From: Ctena decussata
Taxonomy: Eukaryota > Mollusca > Bivalvia > Lucinida > Lucinidae
Direction: 5' to 3'
Assembly (NCBI GenBank): GCA_963989385.1
Contig: OZ022499.1
Span: forward strand, 80,031,903-80,095,902
Length of the DNA: 64,000 bases
Shown here: in pieces, positions 12,601 to 23,861 of the stretch
Layout: the number at the start of each line of letters is the position of its first letter
Position numbering within the stretch: position 1 is the first letter of the stretch
Translations under genes and position numbers: made by a program
Notes under the pieces: model-generated
The model's input: only the letters and a program-made list of their open reading frames with translations
Database searches by the model: none
What the model was told of the DNA's origin: nothing

Positions 12601-15600
12601 TAAAAATTGCAAATTGGACAGGCGATCCATTTGGGAATATTCAGCTAAAAATCCATATGTACCCATATCAATGCCAAGACAGGGAAATCTGTTTTCTAAA
12701 TGATTGCAAATGTTGTAGGAAACAGGTTTTATACATCATGTGTTTTCCTAAACTTTGAATTTTTTTAAAATTTTAAAAATTTCAAATTGGAAAGGCGATC
12801 CATTTGGGAATATTCAGTAAAAAATCCGTATGTACCCATTTCAATGCAAAGACAGGGAATTCTATCTTCTAAATGACTTCAATGTTGTGGGGAACAGGTT
12901 TTATACTACATTTATATTCTTCAACATTGAACGTTTTGGAAAATTTTAAAAATTGCAAATTGGACAGGCGATCCATTTGGGAATATTCAGCTAAAAATTC
13001 ATATGTACCCATATCAATGCCAAGACAGGGAAATCTGTCTTCTAAATGATTGCAAATGTTGTAGGAAACAGGTTTTATACATCATGTGTTTTCTTTAACA
13101 TTGAATTTTTGAAAATTTTAAAAATTTCAAATTGGACAGGCGATCCATTTGGGATGATCAGTAAAAAATCAGTATGTACCCATTTCAATGCAAAGACAGG
13201 GAGTTCTATCTTCTAAGTGACTTCAATATTGTGGGGAACAGGTTTTATACTACATTTATATTCTTCTACATTGAACTTTTGGAAAATTTTAAAAATTTCA
13301 AATTGGACAGGTGATCCATTTGGGAATATTCAGCTAAAAATCCATATGTACCCATTTCAATGCCAAGACAGGGAAATCTGTCTTTAAAATGATTGCAAAT
13401 GTTATAGGAAACAGGTTTTATACATCATATGTTTTCTTCAACATTGAATTTTTTGACAAATTAAAAAATTGCAAATTGGACAGGCGATCCATTTGGGAAT
13501 ATTCAGCTAAAATCCATATGTACCCATTTCAATGCCAAGGCAGGGAAATCTGTCTTCTAAATGATTGCAAATGTTGTAGGGACATGTTTTATACATCATA
13601 TGTTTTCTTCAACATTGAATTTTTAGAAAAATTTTAAAATTGCAAATTGGACAGGCGATCCATTTGGGAATATTCAGCTAAAAATCCATATGTACCCATT
13701 TCAATGCCAAGACAGGGAAATCTGTCTTTTAAATGATTGCAAATGTTGTAGGGAACATGTTTTATACATCATATGTTTTCTTCAACATTGAATTTTTTGA
13801 AAAATTTAGAAATTGCAAATTGGACAGGCGATCCATTTGGGAATATTCAGCTAAAAATCCATATGTACCCATTTCAATGCCAAGACAGGGAAATCTGTCT
13901 TTTAAATGATTGCAAATGTTGTAGGGAACATGTTTTATACATCATATGTTTTCTTCAACATTGAACTTTTGGAAAAAAATAAAAATTGCAAATTGGACAG
14001 GCGATCCATTTGGGAATATTCAGCTAAAAATCCATATGTACCCATATCAATGCCAGGACCGGGAAATCTGTTTTCTAAATGATTGCAAATCTTGTAGGAA
14101 ACAGGTTTTATACATCATGTGTTTTCTTTAACATTGAATTTTTGAAAATTTTAAAAATTTCAAATTGGACAGGCGATCCATTTAAGAATATTCAGTAAAA
14201 AAATCCGTATGTACCCATTTCAATGTAAAGACAGGGAGTTCTGTCTTTTAAATGATTGCAAATGTTGTAGGGACATGTTTTATACATCATATGTTTTCTT
14301 CAACATTGAATTTTTTGAAAAATTTTAAAATTGCAAATTGGACAGGCCATCCATTTGGGAATATTCAGCTAAAAATCCATATGTACCCATTTCAATGCCA
14401 AGACAGGGAAATCTGTCTTTTAAATGATTGCAAATGTTGTAGGGAACATGTTTTATACATCATATGTTTTCTTCAACATTGAATTTTTTGAAAAATTTAG
14501 AAATTGCAAATTGGACAGGCGATCCATTTGGGAATATTCAGCTAAAAATCCATATGTACCCATTTCAATGCCAAGACAGGGAAATCTGTCTTTTAAATGA
14601 TTGCAAATGTTGTAGGGAACATGTTTTATACATCATATATTTCTTCAACATTGAATTTTTGGAAAAAAATAAAAATTGCAAATTGGACAGGCGATCCATT
14701 TGGGAATATTCAGCTAAAAATCCATATGTACCCATATCAATGCCAGGACCGGGAAATCTGTTTTCTAAATGATTGCAAATCTTGTAGGAAACAGGTTTTA
14801 TACATCATGTGTTTTCTTTAACATTGAATTTTTGAAAATTTTAAAAATTTCAAATTGGACAGGCGATCCATTTAAGAATATTCAGTAAAAAAATCCGTAT
14901 GTACCCATTTCAATGCCAAGTCAGGGAAATCTGTCTTTTAAATGATTGCAAATGTTGTAGGGAACATGTTTTATACATCATATGTTTTCCTTAACATTGA
15001 ATTTTTGAAAAAATTAAAAATTGCAAATTGGACAGGCGATCCATTTGGGAATATTCAGCTAAAAATCCATATGTACCCATTTCAATGCCAAGACAGGGAA
15101 ATCTGTCTTTTAAATGATTGCAAATGTTGTAGGGACATGTTTTATACATCATATAATTTCTTCAACATTGAATTTTGTGAAAAATTTAAAAATTGCAAAT
15201 TGGACAGGCGATCCATTTGGGAATATTCAGCTAAAAATCCATATGTACCCATTTCAATGCCAAGTCACGGAAATCTGTCTTTTAAATGATTGCAAATGTT
15301 GTAGGGAACATGTTTTATACATCATATGTTTTCTTCAACATTGAATTTTTGGAAAAAATTAAAAATTGCAAATTGGACAGGCGATCCATTTGGGAATATT
15401 CAGCTAAAAATCCATATGTACCCATATTAATGCCAAGACAGGGAAATCTGTCTTCTAAATGATTGCAAATGTTGTAGGAAACAGGTTTTATACAACATGT
15501 GTTTTCTTTAACATTGAATTTTTGAAAATTTTAAAAATTTCAAATTGGACAGGCGATCCATTTGGGAATATTCAGTAAAAAATCCGTATGTACCCATTTC

Positions 15601-16578
15601 AATGCAAAGACAGGGAGTTCTGTCTTCTAAATGACTTCAATATTGTGGGGAACAGGTTTTATACTACATTTATATTCTTCTACATTGAACTTTTGGAAAA
15701 TTTTAAAAATTTCAAATTGGACAGGCGATCCATTTGGGAATATTCAGCTAAAAATCCATATGTACCCATTTCAATGCCAAGACAGGGAAATCTGTCTTTT
15801 AAATGATTGCAAATGTTGTAGGGAACATGTTTTATACATCATATGTTTTCTTCAACATTGAATTTTTTTAAAAATTTAGAAATTCCAAATTGGACAGGCG
15901 ATCCATTTGGGAATATTCAGCTAAAAATCCATATGTACCCATTTCAATGCCAAGACAGGGAAATCTGTCTTTTAAATGATTGCAAATGTTGTAGGGAACA
16001 TGTTTTATACATCATATGTTTTCTTCAACATTGAATTTTTGGAAAAAAATAAAAATTGCAAATTGGACAGGCGATCCATTTGGGAATATTCAGCTAAAAA
16101 TCCATATGTACCCATTTCAATGCCAAGACAGGGAAATCTGTCTTTTAAATGATTGCAAATCTTGTAGGAAACAGGTTTTATACATCATGTGTTTTCTTTA
16201 ACATTGAATTTTTGAAAATTTTAAAAATTTCAAATTGGACAGGCGATCCATTTAAGAATATTCAGTAAAAAAATCCGTATGTACCCATTTCAATGCCAAG
16301 TCAGGGAAATCTGTCTTTTAAATGATTGCAAATGTTGTAGGGAACATGTTTTATACATCATATGTTTTCTTCAACATTGAATTTTTGAAAAAATTAAAAA
16401 TTGCAAATTGGACAGGCGATCCATTTGGGAATATTCAGCTAAAATCCATATGTACCCATTTCAATGCCAAGACAGGGAAATCTGTCTTTTAAATGATTGC
16501 AAATGTTGTAGGGACATGTTTTATACATCATATGTTTTCTTCAACATTGAATTTTTTGAAAAATTTAAAAATTGCCAT
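9687..16578 (+). repeat. Satellite array, about 40 monomers of about 172 bp
   Basis: The phrase AGGCGATCCAT(TT) recurs 39 times between 9863 and 16414, giving a mean period of 172.4 bases. Monomers share 'ttgggaatattcagctaaaa', 'tccatatgtacccatttcaa' and 'gatt/gactt...aatgttg'. Each carries a small inverted repeat, AAGACAG-GGAAAT-CTGTCTT. Variant monomers with 'cagtaaaaaatccgtatg' and 'gggagttct' are spaced irregularly at first, then every 690 bases (about 14195, 14885, 15575, 16265), a four-monomer higher-order unit. Because 172 is not a multiple of 3, the many short open frames here shift between copies and are not genes. Confidence 0.95.
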
Positions 16579-16612
16579 TACGAAGACAGATTCCCTTGTC
16601 TTGGCATTAAGC
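16579..16612 (-). repeat. Inverted satellite fragment at the array end
   Basis: GAAGACAGATTCCCTTGTC followed by TTGGCATT is the reverse complement of the monomer's AATGCCAAGACAGGGAAATC region. The array therefore ends with a short piece in opposite orientation, broken near the hairpin core. Confidence 0.65.
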
Positions 16613-16822
16613 AATTGTCTCAGATGAAGGCTCAAAACCAGAGGTCTTTTCAAGAATTGCACAAACCACTGCAGCTCTGACAAAGCTGAAGCTAACATGG
16701 AGAGAAAGCAACATATGTTTTGGATTAAAGATGAACCTGATGTGCTCCCTTGTCATATCCATTTTTCTGTATGCCTGTGAGACATGGACCTTGACATCAG
16801 AGTTAGAGAAAACCACGTAGGA
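16613..16822 (+). pseudogene. Fragment of a LINE reverse transcriptase C-terminal region
   Basis: Read on +, it encodes DEGSKPEVFSRIAQ, TALTKLKLTW-like and CSLVISIFLYACETWTLTSE segments. The same phrases occur in the - strand LINE at 39297-39743 (DEGSKPEVLSRIAQ and RSLVISIFL), so this is the region after the catalytic domain of a related element. It is truncated at both ends, flanked by satellite on the left and minisatellite on the right, and clearly dead. Confidence 0.75.
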
Positions 16823-19066
16823 ATCAGACCGATGTTCATCGACATATTTCTAGGTTGTGCAGTGAGTGTGTCTAAGCAGGTGGGAATTAGACTGATGTTC
16901 ATCAACATGTTCTAGGTAGTGTGCTGAATTTGTCTGACCAGGCAGGTATCAGACTGATGTTCACAGAAATGTTTCTAGGTAGTGCAGTGAGTGTGTATCT
17001 GACCAGGTAGGAATCAGAAAGGTGTTCATAAAAATTTTTTTTTAGTTAGTGTTATGATTGTGCCAAAGCAGCTAGGAATCAGACCGGTGTTCATCGACAC
17101 ATTTCTAGGTAGTGCTGTGAGTGTGTCGAAGAAGGTAGGAATCTTACCATGTTCATCGACCTGTTTCTAAGTAGTGCAGTATAACTAACCAGGTAGGTAT
17201 CAGACAGATGTTCATCAAAATGTTTCTAGGTGGTGCCGTATGTTTGTCTGAGCAGGTAGGTATTGACCGGTGTTCAACAATATGATACTAGGTAGTGGGT
17301 TGAGGGTGTCTCAGCAGATAGGTATTAGGCCGATGGTCTTCAACAAGTTTCTAAGGATTGCGGAGAGCTTGTCTGAGCAGGCAAGTTTTAGACCGGTGTT
17401 CAAAGATATGATACTAGGTAGTGGGATGAGGGTGTCTCAGCAGGTAGGTATTTAGGCCGGTGTTCATCAACAAGTTTCTAAGTAGTGCGAAGAGTAAGTC
17501 TGAGGAGGTAGGTATTAGACCGGTGTTCCACGATATGATACTAGGTAGTGGGTTGAGGGTATCTCAGCAGGTAGGTATTAGCCGGTGTTCATCAACAAGT
17601 TTCTGAGAAGTGCGGAGAGTGTGTCTGAGCAGGTAGATATTAGACCGTGTTCAACAATTGCGGAGAGCGTGTCTGAGCAGGCAAGTTTTAGACCGGTGTT
17701 CAAGGATATGATACTAGGTAGTGGGATGAGGGTGTCTCAGCAGGTAGGTATTAGAGCCCGACCATTTGATATCAACAAGTTTCTACGTATTGTGGAAAGT
17801 GTGTCTGAGCAGGCAAGTTTTAGACCAGTGTTCAAGGATATGATACTAGGTAGTAGGATGAGGGTGTCTCAGCAGGTAGGTATTAGGCCGGTGTTCATCA
17901 ACAAGTTTCTAAGTAGTGCTAAGAGTGTGTCTGAGGAGGTAGGTATTAGACCGGTGTTCTACGATATGATACTAGGTAGTGGGCTGAGGGTATCTCAGCA
18001 GGTAGGTATTAGCCGGTGTTCATCAACAAGTTTCTGAGAAGTGCTGAGAGTGTGTCTGAGCAGGTAGGTATTAGACCGGTGTTCAACAATATGATACTAG
18101 GTTGTGGGCTGAGGGTGTCTCAGCAGGTAGGTATTAGGCCGATGGTCATCAACAAGTTTCTAAGTATTGCGGAGAGTGTGTCTGAGCAGGCAAGTTTAAG
18201 ACCAATGTTCAAGGATATGATACTAGGTAGTAGGATGAGGGTGTCTCAGCAGGTAGGTATTAGGCCGGTGTTCATCAACAAGTTTCTAAGTAGTGCGAAG
18301 AGTGTGTCTGAGGAGGTAGGTATTAGACCGGTGTTCAAGGATATGATACTAGGTAGTGGGCTGAGGGTATCTCAGCAGGTAGGTATTAGCCGGTGTTCAT
18401 CAACAAGTTTCTGAGAAGTGCGGACAGTGTGTCTGAGCAGGTAGGTATTAGACCGGTGTTCAACAATATGATACTAGGTAGTAGGATGAGGGTGTCTAAG
18501 CAGGTAGGTATTAGGCCGGTGTTCATCAACAAGTTTCTAAGTAGTGCTGAGAGTGTGTCTGACCAAGCAAGTATTAGACCGGTGTTCAACGATATGATAC
18601 TAGGTAGTGGGATGAGGGTGTCTCAGCAGGTAGGTATTAGCCGGTATTCATCAACAAGTTTCTGAGTAGTGCGCAGAGTGGGTCTGAGGAGGTAGGTATT
18701 AGACTGGTGTTCAACGGTATGATACTAGGTGGTGGGTTGAGGGTACATCAGCAGGTAGGTATTAGGCCGGTGTTCATCAACAAGTTTCTGAGAAGTGCGG
18801 AGAGTGTGTCTGAGCAGGTACGTATTAGACCGGTGTAAAACGATATGATACTAGGTAGTGGGTTGAGGGTGTCTCAGCAGGTACGTATTAGGCCAGTGTT
18901 CATCAACAAGTTTGCAAGTAGTGTGGAGAGGGTGTCTGAGAAGGTAGGTATTAGACCGGTGTTCCATGACATGTTTCTAGGTAGTATGGTGATCAGTGTG
19001 TCTAAGCAGGCCGGATTCAGACCAGTGATCAGAGCTATTATGCTGGTGTCAAGCTGCATGTATTGA
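16823..19066 (+). repeat. Minisatellite of about 63 bp units in two alternating types
   Basis: Units run 'ggtaggtattagaccggtgt', then either 'catcaacaagtttctaagta' or 'caacgatatgatactaggta', then 'gtgtctgagcagg' or 'gtgtctcagcagg'. Units are mostly about 63 bases, a multiple of three, so frames stay open for several units (up to 150 codons at 17585-18037). They read NKFL-AESVSEQVGIRP and DMILGS-RVSQQVGIRP alternately. A one-base loss (ATTAGCCGG for ATTAGACCGG) recurs near 17580, 18010, 18390 and 18640 at multi-unit spacing, so it was copied with larger blocks. There is no start context, splice frame or known domain. It is best treated as a noncoding array, though a decayed repeat protein is possible. 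Confidence 0.85.
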
Positions 19067-19219
19067 GCGATCCTGTCTCACCAACATATCTCGAAACAAG
19101 CCTTTGGACTTCAGGGTACTAGTCAACAGTGTAGGTATATTGGTCAAATCAGATTTTTCCTCGAAGTTCCCATCCTGTTGAATCCTTTAAGAAGGTATTC
19201 AGGAGTTGCCATGGTAGTG

Positions 19220-19822
19220 ACCGGTCCGTGGAAACACCCCAAACCACCCCAAAACATCCCAAACCACCCCAAACCACTTTCATACCACCCCAAACCAGCC
19301 TCCCTGGATACAAACTAGAACCCCACCCCCTCTCCCACCAAGACACCAACATTTCAGGTCATTATGCGAGTATTAGTTCTTTCCTCCCCTCCACCGTCTT
19401 CATTCTTTAATTAACGTGCCACTGCGCAAGGGGTGGGGTTCTAGTTTGTATCCAGGGTGGTTGTTTTGGAGTGGTATAAATGGTCGCCCCCTCCTCCCCC
19501 CCCCCCCCACCCTGCGTGACATACATAAACGTACAAAATACTTTACTTTATTATACTGAGATTATTAATTTTTCATTAATATTTAAACCCGAAGTTATTA
19601 GAAGATATACATACATACATATCATGGGTAAACACTTATTAAAGTGTTCTTTTTATTTTAATCTATATAAATAATGTTTGGGATGGGTGGGAGCGGTGTT
19701 GGTGTATGTGTGGAGAGGCAGGGGGTGATGTGAATCTGGGGAGGCTGGTTTGGGGTGGTTTGGTAGAGGTTTGGGGTGGTTTGGGGTGTTTTGGGGTGGT
19801 TTGGGGTGTTTCCACGGACCCG
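19220..19822. mobile_element. G/C-skewed foldback element with CCCCAAA inverted repeats
   Basis: The left end ACCGGTCCGTGGAAACACCC continues as (CCCCAAACCA)n. The right end is the inverse, (TGGTTTGGGG)n then GTTTCCACGGACCCGT. The sequence TAGTG directly flanks both ends, a candidate 5-base target duplication. A nested inverted pair (CCCTGGATACAAACTAGAAC at 19302 and its complement at 19438-19458) lies inside, plus a poly-C run at about 19495-19508. No transposase is encoded. The G runs could form quadruplexes. Confidence 0.6.
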
Positions 19823-19954
19823 TAGTGACGGCTGAACCGGAATTTGGTTTTGATAAGAGTTTTGGTTGTTGAAATAGAATGTTCGCTGTCATCAAAGTTT
19901 TAGCCTTACAAGTACGGTTCTATATGCTAGTCGGAGGGTATTAAAAATTCCTGG

Positions 19955-19976
19955 AAAAAAAAAAAAAAAAAAAAAA
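19955..19976 (+). repeat. Poly(A) tract of 22
   Basis: An uninterrupted A run follows 'ttcctgg'. It could be the tail of a processed insertion, but no coding sequence is recognisable upstream. Confidence 0.7.
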
Positions 19977-21529
19977 GACAGGGATACGCGAAATACCGGA
20001 CTACAAGTTGCTACCGTAATATACTAAAACATACAAATACATTATTAGATACATTATTGTTTTCAAATTAAACTTTAATATTGCCAGAATAGGTAAAATA
20101 AGAACTATTCCCATCTCTAGTTGGCTATTTTGGGATCGGAAGTGAGAATAAATAGACTAACGTATAGGGTCTTCGATAGGTATCATTGTGCAGATATGCA
20201 AGCTGGTTTGGGTCAATCACTTGCTAGCATGTACATGCAGTATTTGCTAAACAACAACAGTTTTTGATAGTATTAAGTATATTTTTAATATCAACGTATA
20301 TTTTGGTAAATAACGATGTATATTTTGGTGTACTCCGGTGTACATAGTTTGGGAAATTCAGGTATTTTGAATATCGGTATTTAGCAACAGAATTTAAGCC
20401 GATTATAATTAGCTATACATTTTTCGTAAAGAGTTTGTTTCTAATGCACTTGTCTTCACATTAATTAAGTTATTATATGATATTATATGATAATTTATGA
20501 TAATATTATTGTAGATTTTGATGTATTCCGGTTATTAGGTGCACTACTTCGGTAATTACTGTAATCGAGCGCCAAATGCGGTCAAATGCTTTATGAAAAC
20601 AATGTTTATCGGCTGTTTTAGCATGTTTGGGTCAGAAAAACATAGCTTTTCACTTGTGCTCTTTTGAAGTGAGAGACGATAACCAATTTTAAAATCAGGC
20701 GTTTAAATTTGAAATTCCGAAACGGATCGCAGTCAATTTTAAAATCGGAAGGATTGCCAAACGGGCAGTGACATCAATATTACACTCATAATCATAGCAA
20801 TTTGTCTATAACCGTCTCACTTAATTTGATCATGTGAGTCTTAAAAGGTTTGATTCTTATTATTTATTCCTACATATACAATAATCATTTGATTATTTAA
20901 TACTATGGGTATGTAACTCTTTTTTCTGATGGGTTCAGTTTTAGTGTAATATAGTATAAATACCAATCTACAGAGATGCAACAGTGACCTACTTCATTTC
21001 AAACAACAACACAGTAACCTTATAAACACAATAAATTTAGCAATTGACAGAATCAGTATGGTCTACTGTTTACCAGCATAGTACTGTAATACAGCATGTA
21101 CATACAGGCAACAGACTATAAAACAGCAAATATAAACGTTTTTTGTTGTTATTTTTTCTCTCTCTCTAAACGATCAAGAGCACCCTTGTAAATAGCAAAT
21201 TTTGTAACCTTAAGTTAATATGATGCTTCACGTGGTGGCAATCGCCAAATAGGGTTCTCGAGTGGATAATACATAATTTGTCGTATTTAAAGTGTCTTTA
21301 CAGAAGGAATTATTATCTGTTATAGTTTAGTTGTACGATATTATGTGGGTATTTAAAAAGAATCGGTAAACACTTAAATGTGGTATTTCAAAATGGCAAC
21401 GTCTATTTTACACTTCTAGATATTACAAGTTCTGACTGAAAACAACAAAGTGCTTGTACCCAACATATTTAGCGTACCCAATTTAAAGCCTCTATTCTCT
21501 AATCTGCCCCCAGACTAGTGGTTTGTTGC
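19977..21529. other. No recognised gene; unique AT-rich sequence
   Basis: I found no exon with paired splice signals and a convincing peptide. A CT-rich run (TCTCTCTCT) is near 21157. Confidence 0.3.
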
Positions 21530-21715
21530 TATGTCTGTTATTGATATATATTGGTTGTGATGGTAAGGCTAGGTGACCACCTACATGGTAAATGACTGTG
21601 TACATGGCTTCCGCTGGTGATGTCTATGGTGGTGACTAATTTTGTGTTGTCTTTTTCCCAGATGTGTCTTAGCTGGGATCTGGGATTTAATTTTGTGAGT
21701 TCCTCAGAATTTTCC
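21530..21715 (+). repeat. Dispersed repeat, copy 1 of 3
   Basis: It shares 'ggctaggtgaccacctacat', 'gctggtgatgtctatggtgg', 'tgactaattttgtgttgtc' and 'gggatctgggatttaatttt' with copies at 24405-24590 and 37493-37660. No ends or coding capacity can be defined. Confidence 0.6.
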
Positions 21716-22301
21716 TACAGATAAAAAAAATCCGTAGATTTTACGATAGAATAACTGGAAACTAGCAGCCAGTCCATTTCCTGTTATTTTCACGGTCGCC
21801 CGTAAAATTGTAGGATCCATGACGCACAGTAGGAACGATTAGAGCTGGTGTTGCTTAAGTCATATAGCCCTTCAACACTATAAAGTTATTTCTGAGTGCG
21901 GCCAGTTAACAAAACACTACCATATCGTGATTTCCGAGAGTGCCTTACAGACAAACACCCGTTAAAAGAACGGGAAATGGACTGGCAGCTGGTTTCCAGT
22001 TATTCTGCCGTAAAATCTACGGATTTTTTTACAGTGTACTTACTTATGCTCAGCCGATTCAAGATGTTAAGAAGATTGGCTGATTGACTTTTGAACAAAT
22101 TCTGTCAATTATTGTGGGAGTCATAGCCCTTTGAATACTTCGGCATTTTAAACATGTCAGCAAGATATCTAAAAAAGGATTGGAGATAGCGACCGACTTG
22201 AAATCGTGTTTATTTTTGATAACATGTAAATATCTCCCTTTCAAACAAAATCTTTTGAAAATTGAATGGTCTATTACCTACACGTGATATTGTTTATAAT
22301 G

Positions 22302-22565
22302 TTGTTGTGTTATTGTTTAGCGTCCACGGTAAACAGCTATGGTCATGTCGGGACGATCAGTTAACCTAACCACACTATTCCTGGGCAGGCTTAGACCTCC
22401 TAAGCAGTCAACCAGTACTAAGTGCATTTACTTTCACCAGTAACTGACAACTGCCCTTCTTGAATCAGCGGAAGGAGAAATGAATGTGAGGCTGGACCGA
22501 GTATCGAACCCAGGACCTCTGGCTTAATAGTCAGACGCCCTACCGACTGCGCTACGCGGCCCGGC
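22302..22565 (-). mobile_element. tRNA-derived SINE, copy 2
   Basis: On the - strand the head starts with GCCGGGCCGCGTAGCGCAGT, containing an A-box (TAGCGCAGTCGG), and has a B-box (GGGTTCGATAC) near 22503-22513. It shares its body with the copy at 1537-1815, including GCTGTTTACCGTGGACG near the 3' end. It is better preserved in the head than copy 1. Confidence 0.85.
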
Positions 22566-22653
22566 TGATACTGTTTATAAAATCAGATATTGGTAAAGTA
22601 AATATTGTCGGTGAAGGGACAAATGATAGAAAGTAATTCATTGATAAATATAC

Positions 22654-22853
22654 CATGACGACATCGCGGCCACAAGCATAGTGATACTCCAAGTAAAACT
22701 TTTTGAATTGTAGCTCTATGACGTTGTCAGCCACAGCCAAAAGGGTCCAAAGACAGTCTTGGTCATTGTCGTAGAATCCGTCATCGTCAAGATCGATCGA
22801 ATGGAATAGCCCTGTGCTAGCCGAAAAGTTCCCACCACACACTCCATCGACCT
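22654..22853 (-). CDS. CUB-domain exon of an unidentified gene
   Basis: On the - strand a TTTTCCAG acceptor precedes a 200-base open segment that ends at ATG|GTATAT, a good donor. The peptide begins VDGVCGGNFSASTG and continues with CLWTLL, IELQFKKFYLE and CGRDVVMV. This matches the first half of a CUB domain: the opening C-G-G, a tryptophan after the second cysteine, an I-x-L-x-F-x-x-F-x-L-E strand, then C-x-x-D-x-V. CUB domains occur in secreted or membrane proteins and bind proteins or sugars. The second half of the domain should lie further down the - strand, below 22654, but I could not place that exon. It could be a working exon or a relic. Confidence 0.6.
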
Positions 22854-22998
22854 CTGGAAAATATATGAATAAAATAAACAGGAAAAGTCACAAACACAAA
22901 ACAGGACACACCAAAAACAGTGAAACATGAAAAGACCGAAAGAAGAAAGAAATATCCAACTACAAAATGGAGCGCGCATTTTTGATCGTACAGAGTGT

Positions 22999-23215
22999 CA
23001 TAAAGGTGGTTGGTTGGTTTTTGGGGTTTAACGGCTCTTTGGGACCATATTTCAGTCTATATCGGGCAGTCTCCCAGAGAGTGGGAGAAAGAAAAGAAAA
23101 ATGACAGACGAGAGAAAAAATATCCGAACAACCCGCACCAACACCTACTGCAAGCACAGTAGGCCCCTGGCGTACTTTAATCCAAATAAAGAGGACGCCC
23201 CGCACTGGCAATTAT
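22999..23215 (-). repeat. Dispersed SINE-like repeat, inverted copy
   Basis: On - it reads a purine-poor body, then GATATAGACTGAAATATGG, then GCCGTTAAACCCC and a tail of AACCAACCAACC. This is the same plan as 3430-3600. It lies next to the CUB exon, upstream on that strand. Confidence 0.55.
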
Positions 23216-23545
23216 AACCAGCACCATCGCCCGACCATCACCCTCGAATGTCATAAAGAAGGACGACAACAGTAAAATCGCCATGAACTGGTCAGTAGTT
23301 AAACTACTATGAGTTTAAACAAGTTTAAGGTGAATTTCAGGGGAAGTTATTCTTGCATTTCAATTTTTAGCCCTTTCCAATTTGGACCAACACTTAAAAG
23401 AATCCACTTCTCTCCAAGCAAATTCTTCTTTTTCAGATTCGACCCGATTTCAGAGGGACTTTGTCGTCCAGCTACGTAAACAGCAAGTCATTAAAGTTGT
23501 TCCCCTTTGTAAAAATTGCTAGTTCAACTTTGCAACTTCACGCTC

Positions 23546-23789
23546 ATTTGAGCCGCGACACGACAAAACCAACAATGTGGTTGTGCGCCCAGCGCAGACT
23601 CAGATCAGCCTGGGCATCCGCCCAGTCTGATCAGAGTCTTTGCTGTCCGCATGGAGGTAGCTTAGACCCTTAGCTACCCTTTGAGAACTTACTGAAGACT
23701 CTGATCAGACTGGATGGATGCCCAGGCTAATCTGAGTCTGCGCTGGGCGCACAACCACATTGTTGGTTTTGTCGTATCGCGGCTCATTT
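23546..23789. mobile_element. Foldback MITE, copy 2 (best preserved)
   Basis: The left arm starts GAGCCGCGACACGACAAAAC and the right arm ends with its complement, GTTTTGTCGTATCGCGGCTC. The arms extend through CAGACTCAGATCAGCCTGGG for about 90 bases each and leave a loop of about 60 bases. ATTT lies on both outer edges and may be a target duplication. No open frame is present. Confidence 0.8.
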
Positions 23790-23861
23790 CTGATGCAGCT
23801 CTTTACATCAAGTTCATGTTTGAATTGAGTTTTATAGAGGATCTTACATGGGTGCTCATGC

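Noticed and set aside
9687..16578. CRISPR-like regular repeats
   Set aside because: There are no unique spacers: the whole unit repeats, and the genome is eukaryotic.
9687..16578. CENP-B box in the satellite
   Set aside because: No match to the TTCGnnnnAnnCGGG pattern was seen in the monomer. Any centromere role is only suggested by period and structure.
9899..16680. Many overlapping short + strand open frames reading 'NWTGDPFGNIQLKIHMYPFQ'-like peptides
   Set aside because: They are the same satellite monomer read in shifting frames. The 172-base period is not a multiple of three, there is no start or splice context, and copies differ without frame bias.
19228..19895. Proline-rich frames (PKPPQTTPNHPKPP) on both strands
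   Set aside because: They are translations of the CCCCAAA foldback arms. Both strands give similar low-complexity products and neither has gene signals.
22500..22565. True tRNA gene on the - strand
   Set aside because: A and B boxes are present, but the sequence continues into a SINE body shared with 1537-1815 and does not fold as a complete tRNA with acceptor stem.
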